DNA of 64,000 nucleotides from Leptolyngbya sp. FACHB-60 (GTDB lineage: Bacteria > Cyanobacteriota > Cyanobacteriia > Phormidesmidales > Phormidesmidaceae). This document shows, one piece after another, positions 15,393 to 24,612 of the stretch. The position numbers and the translations under genes were made by a program. The first letter of the stretch is position 1; the number at the start of each line of letters is the position of its first letter. The notes below the pieces were generated by a model that did not search any database, had not been told where the DNA came from, and was given only the letters and a program-made list of their open reading frames with translations. Where the stretch lies: the NCBI RefSeq assembly GCF_014695775.1, contig NZ_JACJOX010000017.1, positions 124,001 to 188,000 of the forward strand, in the 5' to 3' direction.

Positions 15393-16670
15393 GTGCTAGA
15401 TCTAAAGCAAATACGAGAAAACCCAGAGCAGGTACAGTCTGCTCTGGGTAAGCGGGGTAAATACGATTTGATCCCGCTGCTAGAGCTAGACCAGCAGCAG
15501 CGCCAGATAGAGACGGTGCGATCGCAGCTCCAAGCCCGCAGCAACGAGATCGGCAAGCAGGTCGGTCAGACCATCAAAGCCGGGGCCGCCCCCAACGGCC
15601 CGGAAGTCACCGCTCTCAAAGACGAAGGCAACCAGGTCAAGGCCGAGCTGCAAACCCTGGAACCCCAGGAGCGTGACATTAAAGCCCAGATTGAGGCTAT
15701 TCTGCTGGGCTTGCCCAACCTGCCCAGCGACACTACCCCCGTCGGCAAAGACGAAACCGAGAATGTAGAGGTGCGCCGCTGGGGCGACGAGTACTTGCCC
15801 AAGCAGCCCGCTAAACCTCACTGGGAGATTGGCGAGACCCTGGGCATTCTCGACTTTAAGCGCGCCGCCGAAAAGATTGCTCAGAGCCGCTTTGTCGTTC
15901 TAAAGGGCGCGGGTGCTGCGTTGGAGCGATCGCTAATTTCCTTCATGCTCGATCGCCACATTAAAGCGGGCTACGACGAAATCATTCCGCCTTATCTGGT
16001 GAATTCTGCCGCGCTGACGGCCTCAGGCCAGCTCCCCAAGTTTGCCGAAGAAAGCTTTCAGTGCCGCAACGATGACCTGTGGCTTACCCCCACCGCCGAG
16101 GTGCCCCTCACCAACCTGCACCGCGACGAAATCCTCGCTGCTGACCAGTTGCCGATTCACTACTGTGCCTACACCCCCTGCTTTCGCCGCGAGGCCGGCA
16201 GCTACGGCAAAGACACGCGGGGTCTAATCCGTCTCCACCAGTTCAACAAGGTGGAGATGTACAAATTTGTCCACCCCGACACCTCCTTTGACGAGCTAGA
16301 GGCGCTGGTGGGCGATGCCGAAGACATTCTGCAACAGCTCAAGCTGCCCTACCGCGTGCTGGCGCTTTGTACTGGCGACCTGGGCTTCTCTAGCTGTAAA
16401 ACCTACGACCTCGAAGTGTGGATGCCCTCGTCTGAGAGCTATCGCGAGATCTCAAGCTGCTCAAACTGCCTAGACTTCCAGGCTCGCCGCGCCAACATTC
16501 GGTTTAAATCAGCGGGTCAAAAAGGCACTCAGTACCTACACACCCTCAATGGGTCGGGGTTGGCTATTGGCCGCACCATGGCCGCCATTCTGGAGAATTA
16601 TCAAGAGGCCAACGGTTCAGTGCGAGTACCTGAGGTGCTGCAACCTTACCTCAACCGCGAGTATCTGTAG
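15393..16670 (+). CDS. serS: Serine--tRNA ligase
   Basis: A 425-residue class II aminoacyl-tRNA synthetase that charges tRNA-Ser (and tRNA-Sec where present). The N-terminal long antiparallel coiled coil (about 25-110) that grips the tRNA variable arm is clear. Motif 2 is seen around [19 protein letters not shown] and motif 3 around [16 protein letters not shown] near the C-terminus. The start codon is GTG at 15393; [11 protein letters not shown] is the usual family N-terminus and no ATG alternative fits. It ends 4 bp from the stop of the convergent next gene. Confidence 0.96.
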   Translation: MLDLKQIRENPEQVQSALGKRGKYDLIPLLELDQQQRQIETVRSQLQARSNEIGKQVGQTIKAGAAPNGPEVTALKDEGNQVKAELQTLEPQERDIKAQIEAILLGLPNLPSDTTPVGKDETENVEVRRWGDEYLPKQPAKPHWEIGETLGILDFKRAAEKIAQSRFVVLKGAGAALERSLISFMLDRHIKAGYDEIIPPYLVNSAALTASGQLPKFAEESFQCRNDDLWLTPTAEVPLTNLHRDEILAADQLPIHYCAYTPCFRREAGSYGKDTRGLIRLHQFNKVEMYKFVHPDTSFDELEALVGDAEDILQQLKLPYRVLALCTGDLGFSSCKTYDLEVWMPSSESYREISSCSNCLDFQARRANIRFKSAGQKGTQYLHTLNGSGLAIGRTMAAILENYQEANGSVRVPEVLQPYLNREYL

Positions 16671-16674
16671 GCTT

Positions 16675-17088
16675 TTACAAAGGAAAGCGATAGACAATCG
16701 CCCCGGTATCTTTGACATCAAAGGACGCATTAAGAACCTGGGCTTTTTGGTCGAGAAACGCTTTGGCCTGCTCAACTGGCATCTGTGCAGCCGCCGCAAA
16801 CTGAACAATGGTGAGGTCGCCCGCCTGACTTTGAAGCAGCTGTAAAAAAAGCTGCTCCTGCTGAATCGATACGGCCTGAGATAACTGCTGGTTGTTGGTT
16901 CGCAAATTCCATGCCAGCCAGGTGCCCAGCGCTGTAGGGGCGAAGCCAAACATGACCAACGCTAACCCAGTCTCGGCCCGATCTTCCCAATCGTCGTCGG
17001 AGCCAATCAGTTGGGTTGTCGCTAGAAGCGTAATTGATAGCCCAAATAGCAAGCAGGCTCCAGCTAAGGCCTTCTGTAACTTCCGCAT
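16675..17088 (-). CDS. Conserved cyanobacterial membrane protein
   Basis: A 137-residue protein. Two hydrophobic segments (about 8-27 and 42-62) are linked by an acidic loop (SDDDWEDRAE), followed by a Gln-rich amphipathic helix. The C-terminal domain (about 90-137) resembles a small winged-helix-like module seen in other cyanobacterial membrane proteins: LTIVQFAAAAQMPVEQAKAF, then a tail ending YRFPL. Function is unknown. A purine-rich AGAGGAG Shine-Dalgarno precedes the ATG at 17088. Confidence 0.8.
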   Translation of the reverse strand: MRKLQKALAGACLLFGLSITLLATTQLIGSDDDWEDRAETGLALVMFGFAPTALGTWLAWNLRTNNQQLSQAVSIQQEQLFLQLLQSQAGDLTIVQFAAAAQMPVEQAKAFLDQKAQVLNASFDVKDTGAIVYRFPL

Positions 17089-17184
17089 AGCCGTCTCCTC
17101 TACCGGTCGCTCTCAACGTTGACGGTTATCGTAGCCATTGTTTCTCCAGCTAGCCCACAGAGATTAGCCACTTCTAACCCTCTC

Positions 17185-17190
17185 TATAAT
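17185..17190 (+). promoter_or_regulatory. Consensus -10 box upstream of Uma2 gene
   Basis: A perfect TATAAT lies 30 bp before the ATG of the next gene. No TTGACA-like -35 is found at 16-18 bp, so only the -10 element is supported. Confidence 0.4.
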
Positions 17191-17219
17191 AAGAAGCAAC
17201 TCAGTTGCCCTGGCCAGCC

Positions 17220-18020
17220 ATGACCTACCCCACCGGCTACTCCATTGCGCAGACCGACCCGCCGCGATCGCCGCGCGAAACTCTGCCTACTATGTACGAT
17301 CTCCCCAGCGAGTTCCCGGAGGAGCCTGGCTTGCCCGACGAATTTCATGATCTTCAACCTCAGCTCCTAAGTCGTACTCTGGCCTTAAGCGACTACAGCC
17401 GAAATCAGTGGTTTACGGGGTCTGATCTAAACCTTTACTACGACGTTCACCATCCCCTCTGGCACAAACGACCCGATTGGTTCTTAGCCGTGGGTGTGCC
17501 GCGCCTTTATGACGGTCACGATTTGCGCCGCAGCTATGTGGTCTGGCAGGAGGGTGTCTCCCCGGCAGTGGTGGTGGAATTTTTGTCGCCTAGAACCGAG
17601 CAGGAAGACTTAGGCCGATTCTATCAACAGGGAGATCAAGTCGAGCCAGAGGACGAGAATCTAGAGCCGATTGATTCAAATCAAGTGCCGCGTAAGTTGG
17701 ATGTGTACGAAACCTACCTGCGGGTGCCCCATTACATTGTCTACAGCCGATATACTCAACGACTGCGCTACTTCAAGCTAATCGGTCGTCAGTATCAAGA
17801 GCAAGCTGTAGACTCCCTCCCTGAAACCGTTTGGTTAGAGGATTTAAATATCGGTCTGGGCGTTTGGGCAGGGGAGTTTGAAGGTATCTGGGGTCACTGG
17901 CTACGATGGTGCAATGCTGAGGGGTGCTGGCTACCGACAGATACTGAAACAGCCCAGCAGCGGGGCGATCGCCTTGCCCAGCGCCTGCGAGAGCTCGGCG
18001 TTGACCCCGACGAGATTTAG
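17220..18020 (+). CDS. Uma2-family (DUF820) putative endonuclease
   Basis: A 266-residue member of the Uma2/DUF820 family, which is greatly expanded in filamentous cyanobacteria and has a PD-(D/E)XK restriction-endonuclease-like fold. The acidic pair is likely D in KRPDWFLAVG and E in AVVVEFLSP, with the helix KLDVYETYLRVPHYIVY after it. Cellular role is unknown. The C-terminal TAQQRGDRLAQRLRELGVDPDE helix is typical of the family. The ATG at 17220 is preferred over an upstream in-frame TTG. Its stop overlaps the stop of the convergent next gene by 4 nt (18017-18020). Confidence 0.88.
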   Translation: MTYPTGYSIAQTDPPRSPRETLPTMYDLPSEFPEEPGLPDEFHDLQPQLLSRTLALSDYSRNQWFTGSDLNLYYDVHHPLWHKRPDWFLAVGVPRLYDGHDLRRSYVVWQEGVSPAVVVEFLSPRTEQEDLGRFYQQGDQVEPEDENLEPIDSNQVPRKLDVYETYLRVPHYIVYSRYTQRLRYFKLIGRQYQEQAVDSLPETVWLEDLNIGLGVWAGEFEGIWGHWLRWCNAEGCWLPTDTETAQQRGDRLAQRLRELGVDPDEI

Positions 18021-18400
18021 CTTTTCAAGCTAAACGCCTGCTTTAGCACCGCTAGCCGCGAACAATCCCAGTAATCGATGTGGGAAATTACTTTGCCCTG
18101 AGCAAGACCTAGCTCACTACGACCGGGAATGCTCATCCGTGGCTGCCAGGGAAATGGAGCAACCCAACTCAGAGTCCAGCGGGTGTCAATTTGGCTAGGG
18201 CTAGAGTACTCGATCCTGTGCAGTTGCAGGTCAACATCCTTAAACCAGCGGCTGATAAAGCCAATCATACGCTGGTAGCGATCGACGCCGCGAAACTGGT
18301 TTAGCGGGTCTTTAAAGTACACATCCTCAGCGTAGAGGTAGTAGCTCTGATCGTCAGGGAACCGCTCGTAGTCGAGGCGAATCTGTTCGAGAATATCCAC
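18017..18400 (-). CDS. DUF2358 protein (NTF2-like fold)
   Basis: A 127-residue protein of a family conserved in cyanobacteria and plant chloroplasts with a predicted SnoaL/NTF2-like fold. Conserved features are the opening helix MDILEQIRLDYERFPDD, the YAEDVYFKDPLNQFRGVDRY stretch and the WTLSW...PGRSELGL core. Function is unknown. The start is GTG at 18400, placed directly after the TAG stop of the amino-acid transporter ATPase (TAG immediately followed by GTG), so translation is probably coupled to it. It is the last gene of that operon. Confidence 0.85.
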   Translation of the reverse strand: MDILEQIRLDYERFPDDQSYYLYAEDVYFKDPLNQFRGVDRYQRMIGFISRWFKDVDLQLHRIEYSSPSQIDTRWTLSWVAPFPWQPRMSIPGRSELGLAQGKVISHIDYWDCSRLAVLKQAFSLKS

Positions 18401-19180
18401 CTAAAGAATCTGGGAAAGGAATTTTTGGGTACGGTCTTCGCGGGGGTTGCTGAAGAACTCTTGGGGCGTGTTTTCTTCAATTAGATAACCGCCATCCATC
18501 AGCACTACGCGATCGGCTACCTCGCGGGCAAAGCCAACTTCGTGGGTGACGCATACCATGGTCATTCCCGTATCGGCCAAGCCGCGCATCACATCCAGCA
18601 CTTCCCGCACCATCTCAGGGTCGAGGGCGGAGGTAGGTTCGTCAAAAAGCATGACTTTGGGTTGCATAGCGAGGGAACGGGCGATCGCCACTCGCTGCTG
18701 CTGACCACCCGACAGCTGACCGGGGAACTTGTGGGCCTGCTCTAAAATGCCCACCCGCTCTAGCAGCTGCATGGCGACTTCTTGGGCCTTAGCTTTGGGC
18801 CAGCGGCGCACCCAGATGGGGGCCAAAGTCACGTTTTGCAGCACCGTCAGGTGGGGGAATAGGTTGAACTGCTGAAACACCATGCCCACCTCACGGCGGA
18901 TGGCCTCAATATTTTTCAGGTCGTGGGAAATAGTGATGCCATCGACCTCAATAGAGCCCTTCTGATAGGGTTCTAGCGCGTTAAAGGTGCGAATAAAGGT
19001 CGACTTACCTGACCCAGACGGCCCCATCACCACCAGCACTTCGCCCTTATAGACCGTCATGTTGACGCCCTTGAGCACGTGAAAGCCGTTGTCATACCAC
19101 TTTTCTACATCGCGGGCGACGATCACGGGCTCGGGGCTGGTAGCGTGGGCCGCTGGTTGCTCCGTCTGAAACTGTGTCAT
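18401..19180 (-). CDS. aapP: Polar amino-acid ABC transporter, ATPase
   Basis: A 259-residue ABC ATPase that powers amino-acid import. Walker A is GPSGSGKST (about 53-61), the Q-loop [10 protein letters not shown], the signature [11 protein letters not shown], Walker [13 protein letters not shown] and the switch histidine in VCVTHEVG. It belongs to the GlnQ/AapP/BgtA group. The first 20 residues form an unstructured extension. It follows the two permease genes of the same system after a 186-bp gap. In Anabaena the equivalent system (NatFGH plus BgtA) takes up acidic and neutral polar amino acids; the substrate here is inferred from that. Confidence 0.93.
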   Translation of the reverse strand: MTQFQTEQPAAHATSPEPVIVARDVEKWYDNGFHVLKGVNMTVYKGEVLVVMGPSGSGKSTFIRTFNALEPYQKGSIEVDGITISHDLKNIEAIRREVGMVFQQFNLFPHLTVLQNVTLAPIWVRRWPKAKAQEVAMQLLERVGILEQAHKFPGQLSGGQQQRVAIARSLAMQPKVMLFDEPTSALDPEMVREVLDVMRGLADTGMTMVCVTHEVGFAREVADRVVLMDGGYLIEENTPQEFFSNPREDRTQKFLSQIL

Positions 19181-19366
19181 GAAAGGTTTCCTCTTTATCG
19201 CGCCCTCGGGGCTGCTAACAACTCATGAAATGGACGTTTTCAATATAGCTAAACCCGACAGGCGGGGCGCTAGCGCAAGATAATGCTATTTTGCCTTAAC
19301 CCTAGGAGTTTTCTGGATTCCAGACTGTCAACTGTTACACGGGAGAGATATTTTGCCGGAGAGCAT

Positions 19367-20584
19367 CTAGTTTTCGGTGTTGAGCTTCTCCTCAATTCTG
19401 CGGCTAGCCAAGGACATGGCATAGCAGAAGAACCAGTAGATCACTGCTAAGAAAAGGTATACCTCGGCGTAGCGCCCTAGATAGGACGGGTTGGCCAAGA
19501 TTGATTTACCGATGCCCAGCAGTTCTGCTAAACCCACAATAGACAACAGCGTAGTGTCTTGAAATAGGCTAATAAACTGCCCCACGATCGCCGGAATCGC
19601 GATCTTAAGCGCCTGGGGCAGAATAATCAGGCCCAGGGTCGTGGGGGTGTTCAACCCTAACGACATAGCAGCCTCACGCTGGCCGCGAGGTACTGCCTGC
19701 AAACCGGCGCGCACATTTTCGGCTAGGTAGGCGGCGCTAAACAGAGCCAGCGCAATGATCGCCCGCAGAATGCGATCGGGTCGCGACCCAATCGGCAAAA
19801 ACAGCGGAATCATCACCTGCCCCATGAATAGAAAAGCCACCAGGGGCACACCCCGCACCAGCTCGATGTAGACGGTAGATAGCAAGCGCACCACCGGCAG
19901 CGCACTGCGCCGCCCCAGGGCTAGCAGCAGCCCCAGCGGAAAGCACAGCACAATGCCGCTCACTGCCGTAAACAGGGTCAGCACTAAGCCCCCCCAGTCG
20001 TTGGTCGATACTCTGGTCAGCCCTAGGCCTCCGCCCAGCAGCCAGAGAGCGACAAAATACGATAAAAACCAGGACAGCGAGATCCACTTGCCCACCCCAG
20101 GAAACTTGCGCCCGATCTGCCGCCCTGCCGCTGCCCCCCCAGCCACCAGAGCAACCATCGGCAACAGCTGTAGCGAGTTGGGTCGGGTCGGCGGAAACAG
20201 CACAATGAATGCACAAACGATCCCTAGACCAATCAGCACATTCCGGCTAAACAGGGTAGAGACATTGCGCCCCAGCACTCCCCACGACAAACCAGCCAGG
20301 CCGCAGACCACAGCCAGCAAGGCCCAGATACGGGGGTACAGCTGGGAGGGAAAGGTGCCAGACATGAACAGGCCAAAGTTGTTGGGAATGACCTGCCACT
20401 GGGCGACGGTGAAAGCCCAAAGGATAAGGCGAAAAATACCCCAGCCCAAGATACCGACAATGACGATAGTCAGTAGGCTGTTGAACCAGTCACTGAACAG
20501 ATTTTTTTTGGCCCAAGCCACCGGTCCCAGAGCCAATATCTCAGGGGGTGCAGAGGAGAAAGAGTCAGGCGTTACGGAGGTCAT
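19367..20584 (-). CDS. aapM: Polar amino-acid ABC transporter, permease M
   Basis: A 405-residue HisM/AapM-type permease with about eight transmembrane segments; the extended N-terminal half is typical of the Aap/Bzt/NatH subgroup. The EAA loop that contacts the ATPase reads AGLQAVPRGQREAAMSLGL, followed by ILPQALKIAIP. It begins 3 nt after the stop of the Q permease gene, so the pair is translationally coupled and will form a heterodimer. The start ATG is at 20584. Confidence 0.93.
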   Translation of the reverse strand: MTSVTPDSFSSAPPEILALGPVAWAKKNLFSDWFNSLLTIVIVGILGWGIFRLILWAFTVAQWQVIPNNFGLFMSGTFPSQLYPRIWALLAVVCGLAGLSWGVLGRNVSTLFSRNVLIGLGIVCAFIVLFPPTRPNSLQLLPMVALVAGGAAAGRQIGRKFPGVGKWISLSWFLSYFVALWLLGGGLGLTRVSTNDWGGLVLTLFTAVSGIVLCFPLGLLLALGRRSALPVVRLLSTVYIELVRGVPLVAFLFMGQVMIPLFLPIGSRPDRILRAIIALALFSAAYLAENVRAGLQAVPRGQREAAMSLGLNTPTTLGLIILPQALKIAIPAIVGQFISLFQDTTLLSIVGLAELLGIGKSILANPSYLGRYAEVYLFLAVIYWFFCYAMSLASRRIEEKLNTEN

Positions 20585-20587
20585 AGC

Positions 20588-21766
20588 TTAGCGCTCCTTA
20601 AGCTGCACAGATTGGTTGAACTGGTTCATTACCAAAGTTATAAATAGACAGAGGATTAGATAGGTGGCCATCATGACCACAAAGACTTCAACCGGTCGGC
20701 CAGTTTGGTTGTAAGTGGTGGTAGCAATCGAATAAATTTCGGGAAAGGCGATCGCAAAGGCCAAGCTAGAGTTTTTAGTCAGGTTCATGTACTGACTGTT
20801 CATCGGTGGAATAATCACCCGCAGCGCCTGGGGAAACACCACCAGTCGCATTACCATACCGGCATTTAGCCCCAGGGTGCGGGCGGCTTCCCACTGTCCC
20901 TTTGACACCGACTGAATGCCCGCTCGCACAATTTCCGCCACGAAAGCGGAGGTATAAAACACCAGGGCGGTTAGAGCGGCCACATACTCCCGCGATAGGC
21001 GCAGGCCACCGGTTACGCCACCGCCCTCAATGCCCTCGGGAATCGTCCAGTTCATACCTAGGGTAATGATGGCTAGCCAGGCTAGCCCTACTACCGCCAG
21101 AGCGATCGACTGGGCTTGGCCACCGACCCCAGTTTCAATGCGAATTTTGGTGCGCCAGCGCCAGAGATAGAGAGCCGCGATCGCCGCCCCAACCGTAGCC
21201 GCAATGCCTAATATTGCCAGCAGCGCACTACTGGCCCAGGGAATATAAACCCCCCGGTTATTCAAAAAGGCGAGACCCAGCACCCCAATCTGTGCTTCGG
21301 GGCGGGGCAGCGCGCCAAAAATTGCAAAGTACCAAAAAAACAGCTGGAGCAGTAGCGGAATATTTTGCACCAGCCCCACATAGAGACGACTGAGCTTCTG
21401 CAACAGCCAATTCTTAGAAAAGCTTGCCACCCCAGCCACTACGCCCAGCAGAGTGGTCAAAACAATACCGCCTACTACCAGGGTCAGGGTGTTGCCCAGG
21501 CCCACCATCAGCGCCTGCCAATAGGGGTCGTTGGGGCGATATTGAATCAAGCTTTCGCCAATGCTAAAGCCAGCTGGGTTCCGCAAAAAGCTGAAGCCAA
21601 AGGCCCGTCCCTGCTGAATCAGGTTGCGGTTTAAATTGCCCAGGAAAAAGCTCAGCAAGAGCAGGACAACGATCAGCGTAATTACCTGGAAGGCAATCTT
21701 CCAAAAGCGCTCATCTCGCAGCATTGCCTTAAAGTCAAAGGTTTTGCTACCGCGATCGTGGGCCAT
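20588..21766 (-). CDS. aapQ: Polar amino-acid ABC transporter, permease Q
   Basis: A 392-residue partner permease of the AapQ/BztB/NatG type. Transmembrane helices occur at about 25-45, 90-115, 125-145, 175-200 and in the C-terminal permease core. The EAA loop reads RAGIQSVSKGQWEAARTLGL, followed by VFPQALRVIIPPM. The large periplasmic insertion between the first helices is usual for this subgroup. It follows the binding-protein gene after a 201-bp gap containing a stable hairpin, which may lower permease expression relative to the binding protein. Confidence 0.93.
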   Translation of the reverse strand: MAHDRGSKTFDFKAMLRDERFWKIAFQVITLIVVLLLLSFFLGNLNRNLIQQGRAFGFSFLRNPAGFSIGESLIQYRPNDPYWQALMVGLGNTLTLVVGGIVLTTLLGVVAGVASFSKNWLLQKLSRLYVGLVQNIPLLLQLFFWYFAIFGALPRPEAQIGVLGLAFLNNRGVYIPWASSALLAILGIAATVGAAIAALYLWRWRTKIRIETGVGGQAQSIALAVVGLAWLAIITLGMNWTIPEGIEGGGVTGGLRLSREYVAALTALVFYTSAFVAEIVRAGIQSVSKGQWEAARTLGLNAGMVMRLVVFPQALRVIIPPMNSQYMNLTKNSSLAFAIAFPEIYSIATTTYNQTGRPVEVFVVMMATYLILCLFITLVMNQFNQSVQLKER

Positions 21767-21875
21767 TTACGTTACCTGTGGTGTATCAGTGCAAAGCGAA
21801 CAGTTCTGGCGCTGTAAGCAAAATAATCTAAGAGCGATGTCAAGAAAAGTTCAATTTGTTACAAGGATTTATGAA

Positions 21876-21900
21876 AAAGGCGCAGCTAGACTGCGCCTTT
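21876..21900 (-). terminator. Hairpin between aapJ and aapQ
   Basis: A perfect 10-bp stem AAAGGCGCAG/CTGCGCCTTT with a 5-nt loop. Read on the minus strand it is followed by TTTCAT. It lies inside the operon, so it probably acts as a partial terminator or mRNA-stabilising end for the binding-protein message. Confidence 0.65.
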
Positions 21901-21967
21901 AACGGGGTGAATCCGGAGTAAAGAATTCGGTGAGGGCTAGAGGCTCCCACCAATCAGCAGGCGTTCC

Positions 21968-23026
21968 CTAACGGAAAGGAGGAGAGTACATCAGGCCACC
22001 CTCGCTCCACAGCGCGTTTTGGCCGCGCTCTAAGGCAAACTCAGAGTCAGCGCCGACATTGCGATCGTAGACTTCGCCATAGTTACCCACTTGGGTAATG
22101 ACCTGCACCATGAAGTCGTTGGGCAGTCCCATATCGGTACCGAGAGTGCCCTCTTGGCCCAGGAAGCGAGCAATATCAGGGTTTTCAGTGGCCTCAAAGG
22201 TGCCAATATTCTCAGAAGTAATGCCAAACTCTTCGGCCTGAATCAGACCGTAGGTCACCCATTTGACAACGTCGTACCAGCTGGAATCGTTGTTGGTGGT
22301 CACAGGGCCCAGAGGCTCTTTAGACATGGTGACTTCGAGCAGGGTGTGCTCGTCGGGGTTGGGCAGCGTGCTGCGGCGAGCCACCAGCTGCGACTTGTCA
22401 GAGGTCATGCCCTCGCAACGGCCTTCATCGTAAGCGGCATAAGCAGCATCGGCATCTTGAAACACCACCGGCTCAAAATCGACATTGAGCTGGCGCATTT
22501 GGTCGGTCAGGTTCAACTCAGTGGTGGTTCCGGTTTCCACACAGATGGCCTTACCGGCAAAACCTTCGAGATCCGTGATGCCGCTGTCTGCACGCACCAA
22601 CATCCCCTGACCATCAAAAAAGGTGGTGGGCGCAAACTCAAGACCCACGCTGGTATCACGGCTGATAGTCCAGGTGGTATTGCGGGAGAGCATGTCAACT
22701 TCACCACCTGAGAGGGCCGTAAAGCGCTCGGTCGAGTCTAGGCGACGGTACTCTACAGCTTCGGCATCGCCTAAAACAGCGGCGGCTACGGCCTTACAGA
22801 TATCGACATCAAGGCCGGTGTAGGCGCCACTTTCATCCACGAAGCTAAAGCCCGGAATGCCACCATCCACGCCACAGATCAGCTGTCCACGCCCTTTAAC
22901 GACGTCGAGACGGCCCCCACCAGCGGGAGCGGCTTCCCCATCAGCGGTGGTGTTAGTAGTGGTTCCGCCACCACAGGCGGCCAGCGTTAGCCCGAGGGCA
23001 GCTGCGAGAAAACCCCACTTGCGCAT
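21968..23026 (-). CDS. aapJ: Polar amino-acid ABC transporter, substrate-binding lipoprotein
   Basis: A 352-residue periplasmic binding protein (SBP family 3, AapJ/NatF type). The N-terminus is a lipoprotein signal with lipobox LTLAAC; the mature protein would be anchored by C18. A Gly/Thr linker is followed by two lobes with RGQLICGVDGGIPGFSF and LDVDICKAVAAAVLGD in the first and SRNTTWTISRD as a ligand-site loop. This order (J, Q, M, P) is the complete transporter. A 19-bp perfect inverted repeat lies 41 bp upstream of the start codon. Confidence 0.93.
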   Translation of the reverse strand: MRKWGFLAAALGLTLAACGGGTTTNTTADGEAAPAGGGRLDVVKGRGQLICGVDGGIPGFSFVDESGAYTGLDVDICKAVAAAVLGDAEAVEYRRLDSTERFTALSGGEVDMLSRNTTWTISRDTSVGLEFAPTTFFDGQGMLVRADSGITDLEGFAGKAICVETGTTTELNLTDQMRQLNVDFEPVVFQDADAAYAAYDEGRCEGMTSDKSQLVARRSTLPNPDEHTLLEVTMSKEPLGPVTTNNDSSWYDVVKWVTYGLIQAEEFGITSENIGTFEATENPDIARFLGQEGTLGTDMGLPNDFMVQVITQVGNYGEVYDRNVGADSEFALERGQNALWSEGGLMYSPPFR

Positions 23027-23066
23027 GAATTAATCCTCACTCACAAAAGACACTGCAAAACTTATA

Positions 23067-23114
23067 CCCAAACCGTTGGAGTGTTGCACTGGGTTAACAC
23101 TCCAACGGTTTGGG
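23067..23114. repeat. Perfect 19-bp inverted repeat upstream of aapJ
   Basis: Arms 23067-23085 and 23096-23114 are exact complements around a 10-nt loop. Downstream on the + strand is TTTTCATTTT; on the minus strand GGTATAAGTTTT. It can be the terminator of the 69-residue gene upstream, or a leader hairpin of the aap operon. Confidence 0.85.
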
Positions 23115-23225
23115 TTTTCATTTTGCATCAAGGATAACAATATACTGGCGGGGAATCTAAACCCATCCGGATCCATCTGTTTGACGGTCCAAGAGAGCCT
23201 CAACCTTACGCCTAATGAACTTGGT

Positions 23226-23435
23226 TTAGTGCTCCTGCGCCAGGTCGCGAATTAGAGGAATTTTGTCGCGAATGTAGTGATGAAGCTGATCGGTTTCGGC
23301 CTGATTGATTGGCTGCTGCCCAACGAATTGAGCTAACAACCAGCACACTAAACCGTGGTCATCTAGGGCTAAAAGATGACTGCTCTGGGACCGTTCTACC
23401 AAAGACCACAGGTGTCTTAGAAGCTGGGGGTTCAT
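23226..23435 (-). CDS. Small conserved cyanobacterial protein, 69 aa
   Basis: A soluble, mainly helical 69-residue protein of a family I know only from cyanobacteria. The pattern is LLRHLWSLVERSQSSHLLAL, then WLLAQF, and a C-terminal YIRDKIPLIRDLA that is the most conserved part. Function is unknown. The gene stands alone between comF and the aap operon and is probably terminated by the 19-bp hairpin downstream. Confidence 0.75.
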   Translation of the reverse strand: MNPQLLRHLWSLVERSQSSHLLALDDHGLVCWLLAQFVGQQPINQAETDQLHHYIRDKIPLIRDLAQEH

Positions 23436-23541
23436 AGCAGCTGTTAATAATTTCTTTAGATTTATACTAGGGCATCGACTCGCTGGCGCAACAGAGTCAA
23501 TGGATTATTAGTATTTCCTAAGGAAACTATAGCCATCTACC

Positions 23542-24279
23542 TTAGGGTCGAAGTTTTTTTGGGCTGGTGGGGGTTGCCCAGACTGTAGGGCGGGCGACGG
23601 TGCAGATGCCGCCCACGGCGATGCCGCTGCGGCGCAGAACCTGTGCCGCTGATTGAGCAGTGGCTCCGGTGGTGAAGATATCGTCGAGCAGCCACACGGT
23701 AGATGGCCGGAGAGTCTCGATGTGGGTTGGGTTGACGACAAAGGCCTGGGCCAGATTTTGCTGGCGGCTGAGACGGTTGAGGCTGTGCTGAGCCTGGGTG
23801 GCCTGCACCCGCAATAGGCCATGGCTATGTAGCGGCAGCCCGGTCAGCCGACAAAACCATTGACCGAGCAGGTCAGCTTGGTTAAAGCCCCGTTGCTGCA
23901 ACCGGGTAGGGTGAAGGGGAATAGGTACGATCGCCACCGGACGAGATGATGCCTTAGATCGAGGATTGTGGTCAAGCCAGGTTTGCCCCAGTTCGGTGCC
24001 CAAAAACTGCGCTAGCCCGGTGTGACCACTGTATTTAAAGGTGCCAATGGCCTGGCGCAGGCTGTCTTCGTAGCGCCCCCAGCTGAGTACCGCAAGACTT
24101 GGAATACTACGATCGAAAGGCGTTGGAGACTGACACTGCTGCACCTGGCAGCAGCAGCTGGAGCAGAGCACCGCAGACGTCGATCGCTGACACAGGGGGC
24201 AGGGCTCGGCCAAAAACAGGCTGAGCATCTGGCGTTTGCCCTGGCTGAGCCAGGTCTGAATAGAGGAGCGGCGGTGCAT
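23542..24279 (-). CDS. comF: ComF-family phosphoribosyltransferase-like protein
   Basis: A 245-residue ComF homologue. The N-terminal zinc-binding region has CPLCQ (about 27-31) and CSSC (about 39-42). The C-terminal half is a type I phosphoribosyltransferase fold with PIPLHPTRLQQRGFNQ and the PRPP-binding loop WLLDDIFTTGAT near residue 205. ComF proteins are needed for DNA uptake in naturally competent bacteria, probably acting on single-stranded DNA after entry; in cyanobacteria the role is inferred. The gene stands alone. Confidence 0.9.
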   Translation of the reverse strand: MHRRSSIQTWLSQGKRQMLSLFLAEPCPLCQRSTSAVLCSSCCCQVQQCQSPTPFDRSIPSLAVLSWGRYEDSLRQAIGTFKYSGHTGLAQFLGTELGQTWLDHNPRSKASSRPVAIVPIPLHPTRLQQRGFNQADLLGQWFCRLTGLPLHSHGLLRVQATQAQHSLNRLSRQQNLAQAFVVNPTHIETLRPSTVWLLDDIFTTGATAQSAAQVLRRSGIAVGGICTVARPTVWATPTSPKKLRP

Positions 24280-24612
24280 GCGATCTGCCCTAATAGATAA
24301 ATGGCCGAGGCGCTGGATCTATTGTCAGGGCCGCAGCGGGCAGGGACGAGGGTAGAAATAGGGATCTCTGCTGGGAAGGCACCCTATCCCACTAGCATGG
24401 TATAGGGCGAAGACGATGGCCATCGCGTAGACTCATAGACATAAGATATTGACTTCAAATAAAGCGCTTCGTTGCGATCGCCCCTGGGCACCGCCGCTCT
24501 AGGGTTGAAGCAGGCCCAGCCGCCGCAGGGACCAATGGGTCTAGCATTATAAAACCGAATAATTTGGCCACCTCCCTTAGGCGACAGCTGAGGGCTAGCC
24601 CCGTATCCCAGC
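24280..24612. other. Intergenic region, divergent genes
   Basis: A 333-bp region between comF and the PEP-synthase-like gene. It contains a short inverted repeat (CCCTAT...ATAGGG, 24382-24407) and one TTATAAAA word near 24546. No RNA gene or further coding frame is convincing. Confidence 0.5.
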
